Shown here piece after piece: positions 37,396 through 45,751 of a DNA stretch of 51,264 bases. Both the position numbers and the translations under genes were made by a program. The stretch covers positions 33,143 to 84,406 of the IMG/VR virus record IMGVR_UViG_3300030099_006345. The stretch is one strand, 5' to 3'. Under the pieces are notes generated by a model. It was not told where the DNA came from, searched no databases, and saw only the letters and a program-made list of their open reading frames with translations. Within the stretch, counting starts at the first letter, position 1. Every line of letters starts with the position of its first letter. The DNA is from a virus.

Positions 37396-38211
37396 TTAAG
37401 TTTTCTCCTTTTGAATAAAATGGGTATACTTTATAGAATAGAAGAAAGAGTGAGCAGAAGCATTTTTCCAAATTCCAAATGTTGCGACTTTGGTTTGCTG
37501 CTCATTTATTATATTAGTTCTTATGATCGGTATCAAGTCTGAATTGTTATCAATCTCATCTGAACTGATACTATAGTAATAACATGTTTCTGTAACGTTG
37601 TCAAGTGCAAAATATGATTTTTCTCGATGATTTTCAACACTGCCCACTGATACTGAACAAATTCTTGAATGCTCTTTTGGTTTATGAGTTGTTCCCATAA
37701 TTGGTTTGGTATTGTTAAACCATAAAATGTTCATAAGTACATTAGCAATTGATTCGTTTACATTTTTATAATATTCAGACAAACTTCCTTCTCCAACAAC
37801 ATCTCCCATGGTTTTGTTATCAAATAGCCATAAAGAATGAATCATGCCTGATCTTGCATACTCTTGCAAGACATTGTAGACAACTCTATGTTGTTTTCTT
37901 CTTATATCTGTTAAGAAGTAGCGTTCAGGGTGAATGTATATTACTTTGACCTCTCGATCTTTTATTTGTTCTAAAATTGCTAAAGTTGCTCCAGAAACAG
38001 TTGATGCACCGGTTAGAATCAGCCACACATCTTGTTCTTTCCCTAATCTTAGCTTGTTGCCTAGCTTTGGTACATTCTCTTCGTATTCTTCATGAGAAGA
38101 ACACACAGGCAACCCTTTTCCACCATCCAACACTGTTGTTTTGATCCCCTTTGCCTTTGAAAGAATTTTACATATATTCTCTCCACAATTTCCAAGTCCA
38201 ATAACGTGCAT
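37396..38211 (-). CDS. Tubulin/FtsZ-like candidate of unknown role
   Basis: 271 aa. It starts MHVIGLGNCGENICKIL, a glycine turn like the FtsZ/tubulin nucleotide-binding start (GVGGAGxNxI). At about residues 64-80 comes LILTGASTVSGATLAILEQI, at the place of the tubulin GGGTGSG loop. Then VKVIYIHPERYFLTDIRRKQ and RVVYNVLQEYARSG match the middle of a family of phage tubulin-like proteins as I recall it. The G-box is weak, so GTP use is uncertain. The 3' end contains a promoter-like sequence (37576-37604). AAGGAG precedes the ATG. Confidence 0.5.
   Translation of the reverse strand: MHVIGLGNCGENICKILSKAKGIKTTVLDGGKGLPVCSSHEEYEENVPKLGNKLRLGKEQDVWLILTGASTVSGATLAILEQIKDREVKVIYIHPERYFLTDIRRKQHRVVYNVLQEYARSGMIHSLWLFDNKTMGDVVGEGSLSEYYKNVNESIANVLMNILWFNNTKPIMGTTHKPKEHSRICSVSVGSVENHREKSYFALDNVTETCYYYSISSDEIDNNSDLIPIIRTNIINEQQTKVATFGIWKNASAHSFFYSIKYTHFIQKEKT
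37576..37604 (-). promoter_or_regulatory. Promoter-like sequence inside the tubulin-like gene
   Basis: Minus strand TTGACA (37604-37599), 17-base spacer, TATTAC, sister of the one at 36459. It could fire the barrel genes but may just be coding sequence. Confidence 0.35.
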
Positions 38212-38225
38212 TATAAATCTCCTTT

Positions 38226-38504
38226 TTATTTTTTCTTATTTGCGTAGTATGGGTTCTTACCAGATGCATGATCTGTTGCATCAATAATTGATGCAATCTC
38301 AGGAAATTGTTCTTTAAGGAAATATTCTATTTGCCCGTATAGTGTGTCCTTAGATGCACTACATCCTTGGCATCCACCTCCCATCTGTACGATTAAAACC
38401 CTTTCTTCATTATCAAATTCTAATATTCTAAGATGCCCATTGTGACTCTCAAGTGCTGGGTTGATTTCTTCATCAACAAATTTCTGTATTTCGTCTTGTG
38501 TCAT
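38226..38504 (-). CDS. NifU-like/NfuA C-terminal Fe-S scaffold protein
   Basis: 92 aa. MTQDEIQKFVDEEINPALES, then VLIVQMGGGCQGCSASKDTL with the CxxC cluster site, and DATDHASGKNPYYA at the end, the NfuA signature. Such proteins hold a 4Fe-4S cluster on a dimer interface and deliver it to target enzymes. It overlaps the polymerase stop (TAATG), and its ribosome site lies inside that gene. A phage role might be supplying Fe-S to a host or phage enzyme. Confidence 0.92.
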   Translation of the reverse strand: MTQDEIQKFVDEEINPALESHNGHLRILEFDNEERVLIVQMGGGCQGCSASKDTLYGQIEYFLKEQFPEIASIIDATDHASGKNPYYANKKK

Positions 38505-39676
38505 TATAAATCTCCTAATGTTTTTCCAACTTTCATGTTAACTCTAAATTTACCTAGTTTTGTATTCTCAAAAATCTGCATAATTTCTTTTATCTTATTC
38601 TTCTCTGAGAAAGGTACGTCCAATATTATAGAGTCGTGTATGAGGAAAGCTACGTTTGTTTTGAGTCCTCTACAATATCTGTGGATTGCGTATGCTCTAT
38701 CGAGGAAGTTATCTGATGACGTTGATTGTATGAGGTAGTTAAGCGAGTGGAAATCATCTGAAGGAATTTCTCTTCCGAACGGAGTCTTGATAATTCCCTG
38801 TTCATAGTATTTTGATAACGCATGCGTTCTATCATAATATGGTGTTCTAATCGCTTGCGAGTTCGGATTATAGAGCCAAGCAAAAATCTTTCTCTTCGCA
38901 TCATCTCGTTCACAATTATTATTAAAAATGTTAATTTTATTCCAAGCATGTATGTCCTCCTCTGGTTGATCATGTCCTGATAAGTTTAGTAATGTTCTTA
39001 GTTCTGCTCCGTTGAAATCAAGCTCAACAAAACAATCCCATTTGGGCTTCACAATGTCCCTTATTTCACGTTTTAGATTAAGGATGGGGAAAGATCCCTC
39101 ATTAAGTCCAAGGCGTCCCGTAACGGTTCCCCAAGGGTTGTAATCGACTCTTAATTGCTTATCCCAAAACCTTTTGGAAAGACTCATTGCTTTTTGGTCC
39201 CTTTCAGCATGCCATTTCCATCTTGCTTTGTCAACTCTCATTTCTTGTTGAGCAATTTCTTTACACATCATGTTTATGTTGTGCATTTGTCTGTAATGCT
39301 TTGGTTTCTCATTGTTATTAATAACCCACTCTGTAATCTCGTTAACAAGGCTGTAATAATGTTGAGTATCTTTCTCTGGAATTAAATCATAGAAGCAAAT
39401 GTCTGATAATCTTATTTTAGAAGTCATAAAAGACTTTAAGTGTGCTTTTATCTTTCTTTCTCTCGACTGTAGTCTTTCTTTTAGGTGTTCTGGACATGCG
39501 TCGTTGATTGTAGCACCTCCAGCATATATTTTGGCTAATTTAACGTCTTTATCTCCGATTAACTCTGACCAATCCCATGTTGCCTCCAGAGAATTTGGTA
39601 AATCTTTGAATCTTAACTTACCATTCGCAAAATATCCTCTGCATTCTCTTTTATCATCAATTATCTGAAATATCAT
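38504..39676 (-). CDS. Divergent family A DNA polymerase domain without exonuclease
   Basis: 390 aa, against about 600 for a Klenow fragment. The palm/fingers motifs are placed as in Pol I: TVTGRLGLNEG (184-194), motif A VELDFNGAELRTLL (Asp 220, Glu 225), motif B R257, K261, F265, Y269 with the exact R-x3-K-x3-F-x3-Y spacing, N313-x3-Q317, and motif C LIHDSIILDV (His 347, Asp 348, Ser 349; HDE becomes HDS). No 3'-5' exonuclease or 5' nuclease domain is attached. It may act in repair or gap filling beside the DnaE replicase. It is coupled to the structural gene upstream (ATGA). Confidence 0.82.
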   Translation of the reverse strand: MIFQIIDDKRECRGYFANGKLRFKDLPNSLEATWDWSELIGDKDVKLAKIYAGGATINDACPEHLKERLQSRERKIKAHLKSFMTSKIRLSDICFYDLIPEKDTQHYYSLVNEITEWVINNNEKPKHYRQMHNINMMCKEIAQQEMRVDKARWKWHAERDQKAMSLSKRFWDKQLRVDYNPWGTVTGRLGLNEGSFPILNLKREIRDIVKPKWDCFVELDFNGAELRTLLNLSGHDQPEEDIHAWNKINIFNNNCERDDAKRKIFAWLYNPNSQAIRTPYYDRTHALSKYYEQGIIKTPFGREIPSDDFHSLNYLIQSTSSDNFLDRAYAIHRYCRGLKTNVAFLIHDSIILDVPFSEKNKIKEIMQIFENTKLGKFRVNMKVGKTLGDL

Positions 39677-40866
39677 TTATCCTCCGAACGTAATCTCCGT
39701 CTTTCTTGGAATGAATATAGACCACCGGGTCTTCTTAAAACCAATTTACGGAACTGTTCATTAGTATAACTCAAAGCTTGAGACTTGTCAAGTGTTTTTT
39801 CAAAGATTTCTTGCTTTTCTTGTATCCTGTCGAGTTCAGCGGAAGTGTAGACCGAGTACTCTTCTATGTTCCTAGCCATAATATATAATTTATTATAATA
39901 TGAATTATTATATTTATTATTATTAATATTATTATTATATTTAAATATATTATAATTTATACTATTACATTTATCTAAGCTTAGTTGTGTTTTATATTTA
40001 TTTCCACTTACAAACTTTTTGTAACCAGCTTCCAGTACTCTTTTAAGTAATGTTACGTCTCTTTCGTAACATAAAAAATAATTGTTAAGAAAAATGCTAT
40101 TTGTACTTGACAAATCAAACTCATCAAGATATAATATCATTGCAGGTGAATTTAAATCAGCCACTAACAACCATGGAGTATCCTTTGAAACTGAAAAACC
40201 AAATTGCTTTGCAGCATTTAGATAAAATTCTAGACATTTATTGTTTAAGAATAACTGTTCCTTGATTGGATCCTTGTCTGCATCCAGAGTTGCAACGGAT
40301 ATCGCCAAACCAGAAGTATAAATGTTAGACATTTTTGTTCTTTGGAAGTTTGAGAAAGTAATTGGAAATTGAGGACCGTTTGATCTGGTCCAAAACATAA
40401 ACTCCTCTACCCAATCACTATAATCATTCACTTTATCCTTGTTTACAAAGTCATTAAAGATCCTTATGTATTCCTCGATAAAATCTAGGTACAAATTCTC
40501 GGGACTTTCATATGCTCTTAAGGGCTTTAGTCGGGAAAGTATAGGATCATTAGGAATTTGCTTCATTCTGGTTGCTTGTTTCATCTTGTTTTGCAACAAA
40601 GTGAATGGTTTATGAACAAATTCAGCTACAAAAAGAGCTTCTTCTTCGTTTGGAAGTAATTTCATCTTATTTGGGTCTGGATATATTGTATTCATATTAG
40701 CATCAACTCTTCCATATTGAGTTTTCTCTGCGAAATTAAAGTCTACAACATTTTGAGGCTTTTCTCCAAGCTCATTTTTAAACGCTTGGAGCCTATATTT
40801 AGCTCTTTCTCTAGCTAACTTCATTGTGGATGGTGTGTCGTTTATTGCTTTATATTTATTACTCAT
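39673..40866 (-). CDS. Virion structural protein with Asn-rich insert, unknown
   Basis: 397 aa. Position after the large baseplate gene and ribosome site AAAGGGTG suggest a structural role. Sequence: DFIEEYIRIFNDFVNKDKVN, FMFWTRSNGPQFPITFS, and a low-complexity Asn/Tyr/Lys stretch near residues 305-330 (YNNNINNNKYNN) encoded by a very AT-rich tract at about 39880-39970. The C-terminus is basic (FQERRRLRSEDK). No family recognised. The polymerase start overlaps its stop. Confidence 0.6.
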   Translation of the reverse strand: MSNKYKAINDTPSTMKLARERAKYRLQAFKNELGEKPQNVVDFNFAEKTQYGRVDANMNTIYPDPNKMKLLPNEEEALFVAEFVHKPFTLLQNKMKQATRMKQIPNDPILSRLKPLRAYESPENLYLDFIEEYIRIFNDFVNKDKVNDYSDWVEEFMFWTRSNGPQFPITFSNFQRTKMSNIYTSGLAISVATLDADKDPIKEQLFLNNKCLEFYLNAAKQFGFSVSKDTPWLLVADLNSPAMILYLDEFDLSSTNSIFLNNYFLCYERDVTLLKRVLEAGYKKFVSGNKYKTQLSLDKCNSINYNIFKYNNNINNNKYNNSYYNKLYIMARNIEEYSVYTSAELDRIQEKQEIFEKTLDKSQALSYTNEQFRKLVLRRPGGLYSFQERRRLRSEDK

Positions 40867-43800
40867 TATTTATCACCCTTTAGAAATTTGCTACTTATAT
40901 TACCAGTTTGAGTAAGACTCCTTATTGCAGCTTGTCCTTTCTTAGTAGCTCTTTTAGCAATATCACAATAATTCTTGTCGTTATCCACAGAGGCATCATC
41001 CGAACATATATTTGGCAATCTTTGTTGCTCATCTCCCTCTGTTCTTATGCTTGTTCGAGGTTCTTCCCCAGAATGCTCAAAATAACACTCAACAGTAGTC
41101 TCAAACTTACCAGACTCATCAATAGAGGAATTAACCCTTAAGACCCTTTGATATCCCCCAATTCCCATTATATTAGAAAGATTTGGATTGTTTACAGATC
41201 CGGGACCATCGTTTGGTAATCCAAATTCCATACCTCCAAATCCAAATGGATTGAGATACAACAACATTCCCGGATAGAAGATTGTATTTCCTACCATTGT
41301 AATGGTAGATCTATAAAGAGAAGAAAGCTGTAACAAGGAATTTCTACCTTGGGATAACATCCTAGCCTCTCTCTGAAACTGTATATCGGATTTTGAGAAT
41401 GAAACTGTTTTTAACAAACCTCGATCTTGCCCTATGTATAGATGATGAATACCTTTTTTCTCATCTTCTCTGGGGTCGCCCTTGCCTGTGTTGAACTTTG
41501 GTCTATGATGAGGATAAATCAGTAAATATTGAATAAAATCTGATGGTCTTGTGTTCTCTCCTGACTCTACCGAGGTGGGGAGGGGTAGATAGCTCCCATC
41601 TGTATAAAATACATTCAAGTCTATAACAGGTACTTTTTCTATAGTCATCATTCTTTCCATAGCCCCTATCTCATCGACTTTTACAGAAGTTATGGGAGCA
41701 GTCATGAAAGATAATCTTTTGTGTTGTTGATTATTAACACAAAGCTCAGTATAGATGTCTGTTATAAGGTAATTTGCAAATCTTTTTATAAAGTCCATAA
41801 ATGAAATGAATTCCAAGTCCTTGTCTATTATCTCTTCTTTATACCATTTGGTAAACACCTCCACTTCAACAGGAATTTGACCTATATTTACAAGAGTTTC
41901 ATCATCGTCATTGTCATCAAATGGGTTGTCTATTGAAAAGGAAGATAAAATAATTTTTATTTGCTCTTCTCTCTCTTCTTCTCCTTCTTTGTATAAAGAA
42001 TCTAATAAAAAATACACCATGTCTGCAACGAAAAAGAAGCATATCCTTTCATTATCGTCTTTCTGAGGATCTCTTACATATGAATTAAGAATATGTTCCC
42101 ATTTTTGGATTTTTATTTTTTTTCCACTTGCGGAAGGAGATGGGACGAACTTTCTAGACTCTGAAACAACTCTTGCTGAACTTTTTAAGCGTGGTTTGCT
42201 TGAGAAAAATCTTTTTTTTGTGAAGTCCTTTCGAGTGGCGGACTCTGCGTGTGTGTAAAACAGGCAATTGTTCTTTAATAATTTCTCAATTAAAGATTGG
42301 TGAATAGAATCTCTAGAGGCAACTCTCAAAGCATTTATCGTAGCAGTTAATTCCTTCATTGCTTCATTTGTTCTTTTACATTTTTTGCCGGCTTCATTGT
42401 AGCTATCAATAGCTTGTTGTTGAGCTTTTTGTGTTTCTCTTGATATCAAAGCGTTTTGGTTGCTTAAGAATCCTTCAATAAATGCTATGTAATTGGCAGA
42501 AATCGTAACAGTACCATTGTCTGCTATATTGATTTCGTGGTCTATCAGGTTTAAATAAAAAGACTTATTTAATCTTTCTAAAGCTATTTGTAGCTGACTT
42601 GTTGAAAAGCCTCTTTTTTCTAATATACTTCTAAACTCTTTATCTCCTCTAGGTTCCCAACCAACGTCTACCCTAAGTCTGTAGAACTCTGGGTCGTAAT
42701 GCAATGGAGATAAGGAATTCTTATCCTTTGGACAAAATTTGGTATTTACAAACATATCGACATATCTAAATGTCTCATCTTCAGTGTTACCTTCGTTGTC
42801 TATTTTTCCATTATTAACCGTCCTTTCTTTTACAAAATCATGAAAAGATTGAAAAAATAAGGTCAAGTCTGCGTTTATGAATTTTTGCGATGTAGCAGGA
42901 GTTTCTCCATCAAAAGAGAAATTAAATGATTTAATCCCAACTCCATCTCCTCGATCTATTGATTTTCCATCAAAATTAACAACTCTATTCGGATCAGTGA
43001 AAGACGGAAAAGGAAACTCAAAAGAGTAAGTCTTTCCATCCTTATCTTTGTATATTTTGTAAAATCTTAATCTCGGTCTTAATGCAGAAAGAATATCATT
43101 TGTTATATTCATAAAAGGTTTGACCAATTTACCAGTTGGTGTTATAAGTTTGTTTTTTATTGCTAAAGGGTCAATAGAATCTTGAATCATATACAACCTG
43201 TTGTCGTGACTATATGTAGAGTGTATTGACCCTATTTTATTTTTGCTACTTTTTAATATCTGATCATAATCTGCTTTTAAATCTTTCATGTTTAGTAACA
43301 AACAACATTGTTTATACAATTGTGTTCTTGCTTCAATATCTTCTTCATCGACTATCAAATCATCAGAATCAACAGCAAGACCTGATAGATTGTCATCAGC
43401 ATTTTGCCTTGCTTGATCTAAAGAATCCTCGACGTTTTGTAGCTGTTCTTCTGATTGTGCGGACACAATCTTCGCTAAATTAAAACGAATCAAGTTCTCT
43501 TGAAATGCAAATAGCTTTGGAATTATTGCTATATAAGCCTCTTCCACAATATATTTTTCGTATGTGCCTATAGTTTCAGGTAACTCTTTATCTTCTGGTG
43601 TTGCCTCGACTGTTTCCACAAGATCATTAATAAACTTTATGTAATAGCCGGCCACCACATGTTCAGGACCAGTGCGATTATTCTTAAAGAAGTTTCCAAA
43701 AGTATATAAATCAACAGTTGGATCGTAATGCTCTTTTAAATCTTCAGGATAAAATGGTATCACCTCTCTAGGTCTTTTATAAAAGAAAACTTCTTCATAA

Positions 43801-44729
43801 GAAGTTGGGCTGTCATACATGATGGTTGTGATCTGTTTTTCTTTGTCCCTATATTTCAATTGTTCATATGGTACCTTGGTACGCATATCAGTAGAATTAG
43901 ATCCTGCTATATTTTCCAACCTTATTCCTGATGCTGTGGAATTTAATTTTCTCATGGTAAGATCTATTCTTTGTGACATATCGTTTTCTAAATTTATCCA
44001 CTCAACATAAGGATTATCGTCGTACAGTATTGTGATTAGGTTTTCTTCTTTTACTTCGTTAGACGTAAGTCCCCAACTTTCGCCCGAATCGACTCCGTTG
44101 TCTATAAATTCCCGGATTGCTTTATCAACTCTCTCTTTAAATCTGTCTAATGTAAAGAACTCACTAAGCTTACTGTATTGTTCTTGTATAAATGCTGACT
44201 CGCCTGTTGTTTTTACTATTTCTATCCTTAAATCACCGGTCACTTTTAAGGATCTAATTGCTGGTATTTTTGAATATTCTACGTAAAATTTACTTTCTGT
44301 TTGAGTCAAACTCTCTTTATCTTTTAGTTTGTTTAAAAGATTGTTAAAAATGTTTATAATACCTGTGTTAAACTGTCTGACTGTTGGTCCGTCTAAATCT
44401 CCAGAAATATTATCATTAAAAAAGAAATTATAAATATCGTCGTGCAATAAAAAAGAAAGATCAGATTCATCCTGCTTTAAAGGAGCAGAAGAGGAAATTA
44501 CTATCAAGCCTTGGATGTATTTTGGAAAAGAAGAGAAACTATACCTGTCTCCAAGAAGGGCACCAAAAGTGGCTTTTTTACCATCAATGGTTAAATTTTC
44601 AAATTGCTCAAAATCTATAGCTGATATTTGTTCATCAAGACCTATATCATCAATTAATTTCATAACACCTATAGATTTTGTAAAGTAGAAATTATTTTCT
44701 TTTTCTCCATAATAAGAAACGTTACCCAT
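40866..44729 (-). CDS. Very large baseplate/tail structural protein
   Basis: 1287 aa. The N-terminal 1000 residues are mixed helical. The C-terminal 300 include VPVIDLNVFYTDGSYLPL, SSLYRSTITMVGNTIFYPGM, LLYLNPFGFGGMEFGLPN and GGYQRVLRVNSS, followed by a strand and YFEHSGEEPR. A YPGM(L)xYxxP block followed by a GLGGYxxV-like strand pair is a pattern I associate with phage baseplate hub/wedge proteins of marine T4-like phages. Its place between a LysM protein and another structural gene supports this. The exact T4 counterpart is not clear. Confidence 0.65.
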   Translation of the reverse strand: MGNVSYYGEKENNFYFTKSIGVMKLIDDIGLDEQISAIDFEQFENLTIDGKKATFGALLGDRYSFSSFPKYIQGLIVISSSAPLKQDESDLSFLLHDDIYNFFFNDNISGDLDGPTVRQFNTGIINIFNNLLNKLKDKESLTQTESKFYVEYSKIPAIRSLKVTGDLRIEIVKTTGESAFIQEQYSKLSEFFTLDRFKERVDKAIREFIDNGVDSGESWGLTSNEVKEENLITILYDDNPYVEWINLENDMSQRIDLTMRKLNSTASGIRLENIAGSNSTDMRTKVPYEQLKYRDKEKQITTIMYDSPTSYEEVFFYKRPREVIPFYPEDLKEHYDPTVDLYTFGNFFKNNRTGPEHVVAGYYIKFINDLVETVEATPEDKELPETIGTYEKYIVEEAYIAIIPKLFAFQENLIRFNLAKIVSAQSEEQLQNVEDSLDQARQNADDNLSGLAVDSDDLIVDEEDIEARTQLYKQCCLLLNMKDLKADYDQILKSSKNKIGSIHSTYSHDNRLYMIQDSIDPLAIKNKLITPTGKLVKPFMNITNDILSALRPRLRFYKIYKDKDGKTYSFEFPFPSFTDPNRVVNFDGKSIDRGDGVGIKSFNFSFDGETPATSQKFINADLTLFFQSFHDFVKERTVNNGKIDNEGNTEDETFRYVDMFVNTKFCPKDKNSLSPLHYDPEFYRLRVDVGWEPRGDKEFRSILEKRGFSTSQLQIALERLNKSFYLNLIDHEINIADNGTVTISANYIAFIEGFLSNQNALISRETQKAQQQAIDSYNEAGKKCKRTNEAMKELTATINALRVASRDSIHQSLIEKLLKNNCLFYTHAESATRKDFTKKRFFSSKPRLKSSARVVSESRKFVPSPSASGKKIKIQKWEHILNSYVRDPQKDDNERICFFFVADMVYFLLDSLYKEGEEEREEQIKIILSSFSIDNPFDDNDDDETLVNIGQIPVEVEVFTKWYKEEIIDKDLEFISFMDFIKRFANYLITDIYTELCVNNQQHKRLSFMTAPITSVKVDEIGAMERMMTIEKVPVIDLNVFYTDGSYLPLPTSVESGENTRPSDFIQYLLIYPHHRPKFNTGKGDPREDEKKGIHHLYIGQDRGLLKTVSFSKSDIQFQREARMLSQGRNSLLQLSSLYRSTITMVGNTIFYPGMLLYLNPFGFGGMEFGLPNDGPGSVNNPNLSNIMGIGGYQRVLRVNSSIDESGKFETTVECYFEHSGEEPRTSIRTEGDEQQRLPNICSDDASVDNDKNYCDIAKRATKKGQAAIRSLTQTGNISSKFLKGDK

Positions 44730-45061
44730 TATCCTAATACCTCCACAGCCAACTGTAGATCAGTTGGGATTCTTATCTCCTCCCCTTCTTCTATTTGAGC
44801 TTCTGTGGGCTTGTTATTAAATCTTGCAATTATATACCAATATCTATGATCTCCGTAGTACTTCTGGGCTAACTTAAAGAATCTTTGTCCCGGAACCCAG
44901 AAATGTATTTCGTATGGTATCTCATTTATTATATCTTGAGTTGGGTTTGGAAATTTTGGTGTTACATATTGAGATATAGATCTGACTCCTCTGTTCTCGA
45001 ACAAATCATCATCTTCATATACATCATTTTTAGCTATTATTCTTTTTCTATTTCTACTCAT
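44729..45061 (-). CDS. LysM-like baseplate protein (gp53 type)
   Basis: 110 aa. After a basic arm, IHFWVPGQRFFKLAQKYYGD, then YWYIIARFNNK and EEIRIPTDLQLA. This is a LysM fold (GD..xx.A..YGD...W..I...N) of the kind that holds the baseplate wedge in gp53 and related proteins. Start and stop each overlap neighbours closely; GAGGGATAAAAA precedes the ATG. Confidence 0.75.
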   Translation of the reverse strand: MSRNRKRIIAKNDVYEDDDLFENRGVRSISQYVTPKFPNPTQDIINEIPYEIHFWVPGQRFFKLAQKYYGDHRYWYIIARFNNKPTEAQIEEGEEIRIPTDLQLAVEVLG

Positions 45062-45064
45062 TTT

Positions 45065-45751
45065 TTATCCCTCAGATGTGAATTTCTTCCAATTATCAGT
45101 ACCTGCTATCCAACCTTTAGTGTTGTAGCCAAGATCATGTTCATGAAGAACATTAAAAGTACAAGACATTGTATATACTTTTGGATATTGTTTTTGATTC
45201 TCTATAAAAAACCCCATTTCCATTGAAGGCGTTATGTTAAAGCCATCAACCCATCCAAGTAAACCATCAGTTCCATTTGATGAAGCTATTAAATTAGCAT
45301 AAGATAATCTTATTAAAGGTGGTTTAGCTAAAGAGTTAGCAGTTGTGTATTTTATTTTTTCAGCACCTATTGCAGTTGGGCCTTCTGAGATTGTCTTTGG
45401 GTTTTTTGCATACGCTGGATAAAGCATCATTGCCAAACCTCTTGTTGCTTTTAGATTACTTTTGGCTTCTCCTATGTTCGCAGCTGGTATTGTCCAACCA
45501 AGTGTGATACTTCTTTGTGTGTTTCTGAAAGTGCCTATTGGGTCCATTCTTCCGTATACAGTTTCACTATCCCAATTAGACTGATAGTTATCGGACATCT
45601 CAGTTATGAAGCCTTTAAACTCTATCTCAAATGAATTATCTATAGTTGACTGGAACTTTATGACGGAATTTGTTATTACCTCATCAGCATATAATTTGGT
45701 TCCATCTCCAGTCTGTGGTATATCTGATAGTTTTCTAGTTGGAAAGCTCAT
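45065..45751 (-). CDS. Baseplate/tail protein, T4-like marine phage type
   Basis: 228 aa. VIKFQSTIDNSFEIEFKGFI, then ETVYGRMDPIGTFRNTQRSI, TLGWTIPAANIGEAKSNLKA, and LAMMLYPAYAK. The 'VYGRMDPI..F..T.R.I.LGW...A....A..NL......MLYP' pattern is one I recall from tail/baseplate proteins next to LysM proteins in several phages. It probably bridges tube and baseplate. ATGA overlap with the tape measure stop. Confidence 0.65.
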   Translation of the reverse strand: MSFPTRKLSDIPQTGDGTKLYADEVITNSVIKFQSTIDNSFEIEFKGFITEMSDNYQSNWDSETVYGRMDPIGTFRNTQRSITLGWTIPAANIGEAKSNLKATRGLAMMLYPAYAKNPKTISEGPTAIGAEKIKYTTANSLAKPPLIRLSYANLIASSNGTDGLLGWVDGFNITPSMEMGFFIENQKQYPKVYTMSCTFNVLHEHDLGYNTKGWIAGTDNWKKFTSEG

